Position numbers and translations under genes: made by a program. Of a stretch of DNA of 64,000 bases, positions 45,942 to 58,200 are shown piece by piece. The notes under the pieces are model-generated. The model worked only from the letters and a program-made list of their open reading frames with translations. It was not told the origin of the DNA and did not search any database. This DNA comes from Strongylocentrotus droebachiensis (taxonomy: Eukaryota > Echinodermata > Echinoidea > Camarodonta > Strongylocentrotidae): assembly GCA_035222895.1 (NCBI GenBank), contig JAVYIG010001814.1, positions 62,001-126,000 of the forward strand. The letters run 5' to 3'. The first letter of the stretch is position 1; every line of letters starts with the position of its first letter.

Positions 45942-48103
45942 ATATATGACAGAGGCGGCGCTCCTGGGGGAGGGGAGACACAAAGGGTCACAATGCCCCC
46001 TATATTGAAAAAGTTTCCCAAAAGTATTAGTTTGTACTCCTGAAAGTGACTCTTCCTATACTTCCAAGAAATACTTCCGTTACATCCCTGATAAATGCCC
46101 CTATTCACGTTTTATAAGTGCACGTGCACCCTTTTACTTTGTCAACTGCCCCTTATCCTTCCTGATGAGTATCCTTTCCCCTACCGATTAATTCCCCTTT
46201 TAAAATCTAATAAAATATGTCCCTTTTCAAATGTGAGGAATGCCTCTGGTCACATCTGATAAGTGCGCTTTTTCAAATGTGATAGTTTCCCTCTTGTTTC
46301 TTTCATTAAGTGACCCCTTTCTTTCCAAATAAATTCCCCCTTTTACCTATATTTCCCACTGTCGCTTAATGACATGGTGCCTTAAAACAAGATTGGTTAT
46401 TTTCACTAATATTAGTTGGTCGGTGGCAATGCGACCTCAAATATGTTAAAGGTCTTAAGGTTTTTGTTCCCTCTCAAATGAATCTTCAGACGACCACCAC
46501 CATTAGCGTAGCAAAAGGGGGTGTTTTAGAATGTTAAAGACACCTTTATCTGTGTTTTACATATGTATCTATGCCCCCCCCCCCTGGCAAAAAAGAACAA
46601 AAAAGTAAAAATGTATATTTTTTCCCTAAGGGGGGAAGGGGGAGGAAGGGGTGATGTTGATGTTTGATGTACCGTAATTTCATTAAGTCAAACTGTTTGT
46701 AGGGCCTAATGTTTTGTCTTTTGGGGTCTAGCTTCATATTAAATTTAAAGACTGCTTACGTATGTATTCATAGACTGTATAAAGACTAAATTGTAAGACT
46801 GTATACAGTCATATTCTGTCAAAAACGGCGATCCTTATGGTGAACGTTCATTTGCCAATGCTGCCCCAGCTTTTAATGAATAGCCTCCCCTATTTTCTAA
46901 GAAACATTAATACGATGGATTCGTAAACAAATTTAATATACCATGAACTTAGAGGCTCTAGTTGAAATTATGGATTGAGGTGGCAGGAATAGCACTAGTT
47001 TTTTTAGGGGCGTAGCCCCGAAGAAAATAGTTCTATTTCTGTCACCGAGGAATCCATAATTTCACTAGTGGCTTGAAATATTGCATGATTATATTTGTTA
47101 TATATTTTTCAAACCATCCTTCATGAAAATAATAATAATAATAATGATAATATTGATAATAATAATTTCTGTCATCGAGGAATCAATACTGATAGCACGT
47201 TGATCTTGACCGATCGCATATAATGACGTCATCTCTTCTCTACCCTTGCTCTTTCTTTCTCCTTTGTTTTTATTTTCTTTTCTTTTGATCGTTCGTCTTG
47301 TGTGTGTGTGTGTGTTCATTTTTTGTTTTTTAATTCTGCTGTACCTGTTATATCGTGTGTTTTAGTGTTGCGGGGGCGGGGCAGTAGGTGTTCTCTTTCT
47401 CTTTGGAAAAAATCTTCTTTTATCATATATCTTTCTTTTTTTCTTTTTGTCATAACCCTTTTTTCTTTCTGAAGGATATTTTGAAAAATTATTGCGAAAA
47501 AGAAGAGTCATAATTGGAAATTTATATGCAAGCTGGTCGAGGAAATTCTGTAAATTTTATGTGCGATTTGTTTAAAATGTGAAACCATAAAATTGTTTAT
47601 GTGAATATTTTTCGTCTGTAAATTTGTAACTTCATTTACAAATATATTTTATATGAAAATGTATTTGTAACCTTGTATAGAAATGTCAAAGTTTACTTAC
47701 AAATTTATTTAGGCCTACACCTATGTGAAGATCATTTGTAATTTTATATAAAATGTTTTAAATTATGTAAAATTTTCTTTATGAGTGAAGAGAAAAAAAC
47801 ATGGCAACAAAATAAAATCCATTGTATAGTGCACTATGCCATGGATGACGTCAATGTAGAACACATTTTTCTTATCGGTAGCATCATAGCAATGTTATGT
47901 TTGGTCACGTGATGCTATGTTGACCAATCACTTAACGGGATTTCCTTAATAAAAATATAATATTCCATAAGTTAAACAGATACAAAAAACTCGGTTACCT
48001 ATTTTGTTCTTAACTTTTATTTTCTTTTTCTTCCCAAGTGCATCATAGAACATTACGTATGTGATGTGTAATGCGCTCTACATGAATGTTTTCTTAATTT
48101 TTT
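45942..48103. other. Gene-free interval
   Basis: Contains a small foldback at 46955-47072, an (AAT)n tract at 47126-47165 and a (GT)n run at 47300-47313. 47520-47760 is rich in TTTGTAA words. No gene is seen. Confidence 0.45.
46955..47072. repeat. 118-bp foldback hairpin
   Basis: Left TTGAAATTATGGATT and right AATCCATAATTTCACTAG pair, as do GGAATAGCACTA/AGTTCTATTTCTG and a central GGGGC...GCCCC. A fragment recurs at 47168-47186. Confidence 0.6.
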
Positions 48104-48191
48104 TTAAATTATTATTATTATCATCATCATAATTATCATTATTTTATCATTTGCATTAGTAGCAATATTATTATTATTATTATCATTATCA

Positions 48192-48239
<48 letters not shown>

Positions 48240-48244
48240 GTATT

Positions 48245-48279
<35 letters not shown>

Positions 48280-48300
48280 CATCAACATTATTATGACCAT
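48104..48300. repeat. (ATT)n microsatellite, about 190 bp
   Basis: Nearly continuous ATT units with occasional ATC, GTT or AGT. Long asparagine-rich frames here are readings of the repeat. Confidence 0.9.
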
Positions 48301-49049
48301 TATCATTTTCATTATCATTAAAAGTCCATTCTCTAGGAAAATACATTTTCATTTTTATAGGAAGTTGTCTATTGACAAATCTAGTAATATTCGTTTAATT
48401 ATGCTTTTCCTCCAAGAGGATGGGAACTCTTCTCATACCCGTACCAGCCCCTTTACTAGAGGCTTATTTGATGAAACTTCTTTATAAAATGAGGGAAGAT
48501 AACAGTGGGACACATTCCCCCAATTTTTTTCCAGGCCAGGTCAATATTGTACCAATTTCCTTACCCCCAAATTGAGAAGAAGAACAAAAAAGCGCGTTTT
48601 ATGTAGTGAAGAAGCACACTATTTACCCTTGAAATAATAAAAAAAAAAAGATTTTGTAAAACTAAGAAGATGTATAAACCTTAGAAAATATATTATTCAG
48701 GAGATTCCCCCCCCCCCCCCCACATAATTTGGACAAAGTTCGTAAGGATGATTTAACGCTGCTTATCCCAATAAGAGATAGAGAAGGTGTAAATAGACTT
48801 TGATTGGCATGTGTGATCGAAAGTGCACCTGAAATACAAAACTAAAAACTGATTTTTTTTTTTAATTTTCTTGCTCGGTCTGGTCAAGAGAACATCAGGG
48901 TATGACTATGGGTGCGTTTATTATCATCACGCTGTATATGCACTATCAAGACATTTGCGATTGATTTATCAAACACTACAACGTCTTTGCCTCAGGCTGG
49001 CGCTGTCGCTTTTTATAGTCTGATTCATGTTCATCTTACTATAATAATT

Positions 49050-49130
49050 ACTATATGTTTTTATTTACCAGGTAGCCTTATCAGTAACAACAATACAGTA
49101 CTTTTTATGGTTCTGCCTGTGATATTATAC
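49050..49130 (-). mobile_element. SINE 3' fragment (minus strand)
   Basis: On the minus strand CAGGCAGAACCATAAAAAG, then GGCTACCTGGTAAATAAAAA, the same 3' tail as the SINE at 44023-44262. Confidence 0.5.
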
Positions 49131-49404
49131 TCTTTCCGATTTGGGCCTTTGATTGCATCGAAAAAGCACTTTAATTTATGGAACAAATTATTAAATTTAT
49201 CAGACAAACAAATCAAGGCAAAAGTGTTTACGAAAAAGAAATAAATTGTTAGTTGGAAATTAAATCAAATAACTTAAACCCTTCTAATAAGACATAATTA
49301 TACAAAACCTTCCTTAGGCCTATACATACAGCTTCACAGTCATGTTGTCAGTGAGTAAATATTTGGTTATAGAAAAAAATTATATAATCACAGGCTATAG
49401 GTTG

Positions 49405-49945
49405 TTACAGTAGAAAACACTGATGCTGTCCCTCGGATAGGACGTTAAATGAAGGCCCCTTTAAGAGGAGAGATCGAGAGTAGAGGAAAACCCGGTGTGC
49501 ATAGCTGTCCACTTGCACACCCCAAGTAAGTTATACCGGGAGGATAGGACGGAGGGTCACAATGATTTAATCCACGTTTCCCCTCCTAGGCACAGGTGAC
49601 GCCAAATACTTAATAATAATAATAATTTAACAAAAATGATATTGATAACTATGATAATAATACTAACAATGATAATGATAATGATAATGATAATAAAGAT
49701 GATGATAATAATAATAATTATTATTATTATTATTTAAATAGTAATAATAACAATAATGATAATAACAACAACAATAATGATAATAATGATAATACTACTA
49801 CTACTAATAATGATAACAATGATGATAATAATCATAACAATGATAATAATAGTCATAAATTAAATAATAATAATGGTGATGATAATCATAAATTGAATAA
49901 TAATAATGGTGATGATAATAATAATAATATTAACAGAAAAAGCAT
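49405..49945 (+). mobile_element. SINE-like fragment with long (AAT)n-type tail
   Basis: A segment with CTGTCCCTCGGATAGGACG, TTAAATGAAGGCCCC and GTGCATAGCTGTCCACTTGC is a common SINE body theme. It is followed by about 330 bp of AAT/GATAAT microsatellite (49610-49945). Confidence 0.45.
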
Positions 49946-50069
49946 TAACTAATTTGTTCGTTATTAAAAAAAAAGAAGATAGAGTAAAGCATCTTAATAA
50001 TTCAATTAGGTATACTGCTGGTAGAGTGAGAAAGATAGGAAGAGAGGAACAGACAGCACAGACAGACAG

Positions 50070-50100
<31 letters not shown>

Positions 50101-50216
50101 TATGTATTCTACAAATTCATCATTATTTTCCTCTTCTTCCTCCTCCTCTTTTTCTTCTTCTCCTTCTTTTTTTTCTTCTTGTACTTATCATTTCTATCAT
50201 CAGTTTAATGTTGTTA

Positions 50217-50411
50217 TTTTAAGTATCTGTCTGTAAATATTACTATTTTAACTTATTAATTTTGTACATGTCTGTAGGGGACCCCGCTGGAAATAAGCTC
50301 TCGAGCTTTCGTGGATTCTCCTGTTCAAGCTGATTTAATTTTGATCTGTTATTAATATTGTATATTGTATGTTGGAAGCTTGTCGAATAAAAATCAATCA
50401 ATCAATCAATC
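50217..50411 (+). mobile_element. Non-LTR retrotransposon 3' end with (AATC)n tail
   Basis: Contains GGGGACCCCGCTGGAAATAA, CTCTCGAGCTTTCG and GAATAAAAATCAATCAATC at the 3' end. Microsatellite AATC tails mark several LINE families. No reverse-transcriptase frame. Confidence 0.55.
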
Positions 50412-50686
50412 AAGTGTTTTTATATCCTCGTGCCACGCCCATCACAACTAGAGTAGATTTCAGACAGATCAATGTTAAAATGAACCAGAATCATGCTCCA
50501 AATTGTTTTAAGATAATAGTATTGTGATTCTTTATTGTGACATGTTTCGAGTTATTTGTTCCACTTCCAACAGCATCGGAAGTCATGTGTCTAACTTTAT
50601 ATTTTTTTGAAATTTGCTATTTTAACGATGATAGTAACCTTACTTGGTCTGGAAAGGCAGACTATCACGTTCATTAGTGTTTACCA

Positions 50687-50694
50687 TGACGTCA
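50687..50694. promoter_or_regulatory. Perfect CRE/ATF site upstream of PARP3
   Basis: TGACGTCA, about 1.4 kb upstream of the PARP3 start codon, in a GC-richer stretch (50680-50880) that is a plausible promoter. A donor-like CTACAT|GTGAGT at about 51025 could end a leader exon. Both roles are inferred. Confidence 0.3.
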
Positions 50695-51983
50695 CAGTTT
50701 CGGTCTACATGTGTGTGCATGTTTCCTCATACATGTCGCATCGGCCAAGTCCTGGCTTGCTCGCTCCACGAGTTAGTTACGATCGAACACGTACGCTACG
50801 CTATTTATTGAGCGGAGAGGAACTGCCAGGTCCAATGTTCACTTCGGGTTCCGAGCTGACTGCTGCTTACCATTGAGTGCTGTGCACAGTGCCTGTTGTT
50901 GTTCAAATATTACAATATAAATGCAACGGCAACCTCACTAAGCAGCTAAGTTAATTGCGGTTGCAACCCTGGAATTGGGAGTAATTCTAGCTGTTATCCT
51001 GAACTACACTTATAGGTCTACATGTGAGTATCTGCCGGACCAATACTATTTTGTTGTTGTCATGGTTGTTCAAAACTTGAAATTGCATGCATGTGTTGCA
51101 GTACTCAGTACACTAGTAACTTAGATCTGCCTAGATCTATATTATCTGTACAGGATTCCGATCATCTGCAATATTTATCAGACGTACTATTAGAATAATT
51201 AGTTATTACAGGATTTCTTAAATAAAACTGACAATATTTGTCAACCTTCCCCATGGCATGAGCCAGACGCACTCTCAGTGGAACAATAAACCGTCGATAT
51301 CAGAGACTGAACTTTAAGTTTTGCCCAGTTTGGGTACTACCATAAATCTGAACCTCCTACTCCAGTAATTTTGCAGTAATAGTACTTATAATAGCTTCGT
51401 TGCGATATGATTGATACAGAAATGATGACTGATGTGAATACTAATTGGCTTGCATGGCGAAAGATGGGGGGGGGGGGGGGGTGGGGGTGATTTTGAAGGG
51501 TCCTTAATTATTTGAAGTGATTTGATGTGTGAGTGATCATTAAAATGCATTTAATAGCACATGTATCAGCTTGGCACTCGGTCATGCCTCGTGTTAAACT
51601 ATTAGCAAGCTGGGATAGAAACTAGCTGGATCAACAAGAAATAAAAAATGATTTTACAGTTGAACTTAATCTTTTTTCAAATTAAGTAACTACGAAACGA
51701 TTGGGAACGAGATGGTACGGTATCGCGGTACCTCCAAATCATTAACGTTCAGGGTGGGACGTCTTGCATTGTATAATTGCCTCCAATCACATGTGTGTGT
51801 GGGAGGGGGGTGGCCGTGGAGCGACAGATTGCATGCACTCTGCGTGTACTGAAATTGAGGTGAAAGAGAAATTGCACATGTTTATAAATAACATGAACAC
51901 TTTCATTCATGCGAGTCCTATTTTATTCAAATTAATGATTTTGAAGCACTTTTAATTGCATTGTCTTTGTAATTTCCTTGCAG

Positions 51984-52264
51984 TGGACTGTGGATCCCTC
52001 TGAAGTAGACACAAAGTCACATCTCACATAATCTTTGTCACAACTCTTCTGACTTCTGAAGTACGTAACTCAACTGTATCATTGACCATGCCTCCAAAGA
52101 AGCGAGCAGCGAGCACTAAGGCTGGTGGGAAGGGGGCTAAAGCGGTTAAGAAAGAACCAGATGATGGCGGTCTGAAGGCCGCTGTTGAGAAGCTGAAGAC
52201 AGCAGACAAAGGAAAGAAAATTACTCATACTAAGGATAGCCAGTGCAGTTGGCCTGGTACAGTG
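51984..52264 (+). CDS. PARP3: PARP3 exon with start codon
   Basis: The acceptor AATTTCCTTGCAG at 51983 implies an upstream leader exon. Coding starts at ATG 52088 in GACCATGCC and runs 59 codons to donor GTG|GTAAGT (phase 0). It ends SQCSWPGTV, matching the short link before the WGR domain. Confidence 0.85.
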
Positions 52265-55200
52265 GTAAGTTGTTCATACACGTAATACATTTTAAAGGGG
52301 GGGGGGGAATAAAGAGGGAATTTCTGGTACATGTGTGTTTATGCTTCTGCCTGGGAAGAGCATCTTCCTACTATCTGGACAAATTTCAAGATACCCAAGT
52401 AAGGCTGTCTAATATGAATTTCAATATCATTGAATCACATTAATATTGTGAGATTTCTGTTGAGGAGAAAGTGAGCTTTATGCACTTGTCATTAGTAAGA
52501 CGCACCTTTTGACCCCCGGGGATGGTGCGTCATGGTTGCGTCATGTTCTCCGAAATCGCGACGCACAGTACCGTCATGGCCGCAAAATGTCCGTCACAAT
52601 ACTGACCCATATGTGCGTCATAGTAAGTCACTTTACCACGTTGCGTCATTTGGTGTGTCAATGGGACCGTCACTTTCTCCAAGCTTGTCTGAAGGTGTGT
52701 CATAGGACCGTCATGTTTTTGATGAAGCGCTCGCCAAATCGCACGTATTTACTCAAGTCGTATGCACGTTTTTTTCTCCTCATGAATACGTAATAAGCAA
52801 AAACATGGCACAGTTCTCATCTTTCTGCTATGCTCAGGATTAATTTAATGACATTGAATTCATCATGAATATTGAGCCAGAACTATAAAAATTATAATGT
52901 ACTATTCAATAAATAGTAAGTGAAGTTTCAAAATGTGAAAAAAACACCAAACAAAACTTGCAAAAAAAAATATTTGAAGAGTCGGATATACATGTTAAAT
53001 AACCATTTTTATCGGGGGTGCGTCTCGCTGAATTTTGGCTTACCACATAATGTAGATATTTTTCTAACATAATATTATACTTCCTGTCAATGTCTGTCTC
53101 AATACCAGTCAGGAACTAGCAAAGTAGTAGCTGATGCATAATAGACTTCGGCGGAAAATAAGACATGGCCGATCGACGAGCGTTTCGCATCGAGATCAAC
53201 CGGGGGGATACCACGTTATATATAGCCCGGCCTTCGTCGATTCGCGGTCCAACCAGTCTGCGCGCTATACGTGAACACGCACGGAAGGTAAACGGAGATT
53301 AAGGATATTCATGAATTGCTCTCGTGTGCGTAACCCCCGGTAGTAGAGGTTTTGTACTGCCCCACATACTTATTATTGTGTACGATATTCATGCGCTACC
53401 TACTTATAGAAGTGAGCGGAAAGTACAAAGTTGGACACAGATACGCACACAAGTACAATCAAGTACAATATAGAATACCAGCTCTAGGGACAGAAAAGGG
53501 GATTTAAGTGTCTATATAGGCTATTTTTGGCCAGGCTTTGATATCATTTTAACAAAGAAGACACATTATTCTAGTGCTGTAACATCACGGATATCTCCAA
53601 TTCCGTTTAACCGCCAGTCAAAACCGGACGGTTTTCGGTTAAACGATTTATTTATAAAAAATAAAAAAAAAAACTATTTTTTTTTTTTTTTTTTTCTTTT
53701 TTCTTTTTTTTAATTTTTAAACTTTTTTTTTTCTTCACCGACTCGGTCGGCAGCAAGCCAGGTCTGTGTGAAAAAGCGGGAAGGAATTTCATTTGTGCTT
53801 GTGAACTTGTCATAAATAATAGTAACAATGTCGATTTTAGAGGAATGTGTAAGATCATTAATGTAAAGTAAAAACAGTAGAGGACCTAGGATAGAACCTT
53901 GTGGTAGGCCATGTGTTCAAGTTGGATGAATTATTATTATAAATTACATATTGAGATCCATTACAAAGATTACTTTCAAACCAAGATGACAGACAAATTG
54001 GAGTGTTGTTCTAGTTTCAGAGTGGTGAGTCAACACACAGATTACTGAGCTGGGAGACATTGCCAGGCATAGTGCCAGGTGTAGTATCGAAACTTAAAAA
54101 AAAAAATATTTAAAAAAAAAAAAAAAAAAAATTAAAAAAAAACAAAAAAAAAAAACGGGTAAACGAAACCGTCCAATTGAAAACGGAATCCGCCATGGGC
54201 GGTCGGATACCGGACGGTTAAACGTTTGACTACAGCACTACATTATTCGTTATGAAATGTATGTTTGTGTAAATACAAACTTTCGGGGAGGGGGGGGGGG
54301 GGGGGCAATGTTAAATTCAAATTGAAAATATGATTGTTCCCATCCCTGCTAATAATATCATGGTTGTAAAAGTTCTGAAATGTGTTTTTATATTTGTAAA
54401 CCATGGGCTAATGATAAGAGCCTTAAACAGGAATTTCTTTTGGTAATTCCCAGACATTCGAGGATGGTAATATTTTATTTCATTGTTCTTTTGTCAATTG
54501 TGTTACTCCAGTTCATGTGTATTCCTGGAAATAAAATATTACAAAATTCTTTCCCTTATTCTCTTTTCTGTTTGATTTTGTTTTAAAGTGACCCGCGGAA
54601 TATATATATCTGAAAATTTATTTTCGGGGTTTGTTTTCAAGACCCTCGGATAGAAATATTAGTGTTTGGTGGACTGAAGAGCTCAAATAAAACTTTTTTT
54701 TTTTTTAAATGACCCGCAGTATATATATATCTGAAAATTTATTTTCGGGGTTTGTTTGACCCTCGGTTAGAAATATTAATGTGTGGTGGGCTGAAGGGCT
54801 CAAATAAAACTTGTTGAATTCTAATTTTCATCTTCAACATCGTTATCACAATCGTCATCGCCATCACAATCATCATCATCACCATAGCCATCATCGCCGT
54901 CACCACCTACATCATCATCCCCACCATTAGCATTGCCATCACAATCATCATCGCCATCATCATAATCACCGTCATCACGATCATCATCGTAACCATGATC
55001 ATCACCATCATCATTGCCATCACGAATCACGATCATCACCACCACCATCACCATAAGGACCAGCATTGCCATCATAATCACCCTCATCATCACCACCATC
55101 AGCATTGCCATCAAGATCATCATCACCATCATATAATCATCGTCATCATGATCACTGTCATCATGTTCGCCATCACCATTGCCATCATCATAATCACCGT

Positions 55201-58200
55201 CATCATTATCATCATCACCATAGCCATCATGATCGCCTTCACCACTGACATCATCACTATTGCCATCATCTCCACCGTCGCCATCACCACCATCACAATC
55301 ATCATCACCAACAAATCAAAATATGTCAATGCTTGACTATTTATATAATATTTACCTGTGTAGGTACTATTTCTGGATGAAATACAAATCTGCAAAAAAT
55401 ATCTTTTAAAAAGATTGTTTTTCTTTTGTGTGTGGGGGGGGGGGGGGGCTATTATTTAACAGGTCTGTGTAATTTACATTTCTTAATCAAAATGTATGCT
55501 AACTAACCCAGAAGAAGACCAGCTCTGGTTTCTTCTGAATAGCCTAGTAAACGAACAATGGTTAAACAAAAAATGTATTATTTAACACTACTACTAATAA
55601 TAAATGCGATAGGACTAGCAATAAAATTTGCATTTTCTAATATTTATATTTTATTTATGAACTGACTTTGACATTTATATTGAGACCATCACACGCATAA
55701 AATGTGTCGCTGAGAATAAAAGTATTATTAGAGTTAAATATTGTTAAATTGTATAAAGGTGACAGTTCTTCTTTCTTCTTCCTCGGTAAATGCTACTTCA
55801 TACAACGAAGATTGACGTCTGTCAATGTTCCGCAAGCTTCGATGGTTGAGTGCGTCAGAAAAACAACAACAAATTATTGTTGTTCAGTCAGTTTTCTATT
55901 AATATAATAAATGCTTTGTTCGTGTGAAGTTCTGGAATCACACCTTGGAACTTTGGAAGTATCAGAGATTTTTGTTTATTGACAGGATTAAGCTGAACAA
56001 AATCCTTCTCGTCCTCCCAAACTCCCCGTTCAAGATTGTTTGTTCCAACGTGAAGCAAAACTGCTGATGAGTCTTGAAATAAATAACCATTAAAATGAAC
56101 AAAGGCATGGAGTCCAGCAAATGATGATCCAGGAATGCAATGGAGACTGATGTGTGATGTCTGTCAATGTCCCGCAAGCTTTGATGGTTGAGTGCGTCTG
56201 TCAGAAAAACAACAACAAATGATAAGAAAAATAAAATGGCTCAGTTCAATGTATGGGAATTTGAAAAGAACTTATCAAAGTAGCTAGCTGTTTATGGTAG
56301 ACAAAACTGGCTTGCTTTCAAATTTATTTTTTAAATGAAAACAAATTACAGGTGTCAGATTCATGAAGTTTTCCCTTCATTTTTCAAAATGTGCACAAGT
56401 TCTAAAATGTAAGTGTTTAACTTTTACTTTGGCTTTTTGTTTTAATTCTGCTCTGTTCATAATCATTATATACAACTCGCACAATGCAATGCTGCTTATT
56501 TCTGTGGCTGGCTGTAAGGTTTGAGTTGACCAGAAGGCAGAACCAAAGTTTGAGAATCCCAAATTAATAAAATAAATTATCCTGTAATTTGTCATTCCAA
56601 ATCCAATATCCAGCTCAGCTCAGCTCAGGATTCCAGTTCTTTACAATTCGATCACAGTTATCAAACCCCTTTCATTACTTGTCTAAACATGTTTAAACCC
56701 TTGTAAATATACATTTAAAACATATCATTTGATCTAGATTTATAATAAATAGCAATGACTAATGAGCAGTGTCAGCAGTCAATTTATTTACATTGGTTTT
56801 GCGACAACAAAAACTAAAAAGCTGACAAAAATATATACACATGGGACTACTGTATGCGCCACACAATAGCACAGCGATCCACAAGAAACCCGGCCATACC
56901 TGACTAAAAGGCCGTAACCATAGCAATTTCCCACGGTTTCGAATCATTTTCCGTCTACTTCCGGTAGATTTCCAAAATATAGTCCAATAATTTGGGCATA
57001 TTTCTTATTCAAACATTACTTGCGTCTACGTGTTTTCAACATCAAACGATGGACTGGTTATCAAAGTCGACGTAGGATGCAAAAATTCGAAAAAATATTA
57101 TCAATACCAGTCAGGAACTAGCAAAACACGGCACTATGTAATCAGTAGTTAATTTCTGAGGACTAAAAAACGCTCTTTTTGTTTGCGATAAAAGTAAGCA
57201 AAAAAATTAACTAATTTGGGCCAATTTGGTGTCAAAGAACAGCGAAAATTTCAGAGATTGACTTACCCCACGATTCCGCCATGATGAATTGCACTGTAAG
57301 CCATACGAGGCCGACAAAATGATGCTACCAAAATCCCGTGGCTGGTCTCGTGTTTTACGAGAGCGTTGTAAGCGAGCTTTTCACCGAACGGGAATCTGAA
57401 TAAAAATTGCCGCACAGCCTCATTATCGCGCACGCTGCGGTCTGACTGCTAGCGGAAAACGGCCCGTCACATGGTCAGTCATTATCACGAAAAGGTGCAT
57501 CAGAAGTGTTTCTCAATGATGTGCGTCATTGGCTAGTCATTTTCATGAAATGGTGTGTCATATGTTTGACTCAAATGTGCGTCGATGGAATGTAATGGTG
57601 TGTCACTTTCTGTGACGGAAGGTGCGTCATGGTATCAAAATGTACGACTCACATCGGTACAATGACGCACCATTCCCGGGGGTCAAGAGGTGCGTCTTAC
57701 AAATGACAAGTGCATTATAACATAAGCATTCACCAGACAATCGCCTGAGCATACAGTAGAGAAAAAGAAAAAGTTGTGACGTTAATTTCCCTGAGTGCTC
57801 TCTTCCTTGATGACATTCATGAGACAATGCAGATACATAAGCATTAGTTGTGATGATTTGTTTTAATAGATAAGGAAGTGATTCAGTGGATCAATCAAGT
57901 AGACAGGTTATATAAGAGAATGGCCTACACTGTACTTAAAGGGAGTGTAGCCTGATGAGACTACGTGTCTTTCCCGTGGCTTGACTCGGGGGCCAATCGG
58001 GTATAATACGACTACGGACGACGCAACCGCAATCCAAGTTTACAACATACCTGAAACCTGTTGGTCTGTTTCGCGAACGCTGACCATGTAGAGATTAAGT
58101 CGCTGACTACCGTTGATCAAGTCCATTCGTAGTTGTCCAAAAGAAGACGTAGATGGCGTTAACCAGTATTTGCCAAGCTACACTCCCTTTAAGACATTTA

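Larger units (their letters stand above)
52481..57713. mobile_element. 5.2-kb TIR element with GTGCGTCAT end arrays
   Basis: TIRs of about 53 bp with only three mismatches start TGCACTTGTCATTAGTAAG and include AAGACGCACC and TTGACCCCCGGG. TTA is duplicated on both flanks (52478-52480, 57714-57716), consistent with PIF/Harbinger-type insertion. Inside each end (about 52530-52720 and 57470-57650) GTGCGTCAT, TGCGTCAT, GTGTGTCAT and CCGTCA words recur. The interior holds a hAT MITE, a CAT-repeat satellite and small duplications. It has no transposase frame, so it is non-autonomous. Confidence 0.75.

Noticed and set aside
48104-48352. Asn-rich 82-codon frame
   Set aside because: Translation of an (ATT)n microsatellite.
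50607-50876. 89-codon frame upstream of PARP3
   Set aside because: No family resemblance; it overlaps the probable promoter with the CRE site.
54821-55395. His-rich and Met/Asp-rich frames on both strands
   Set aside because: They read a CAT/ATG trinucleotide satellite; no gene architecture around them.
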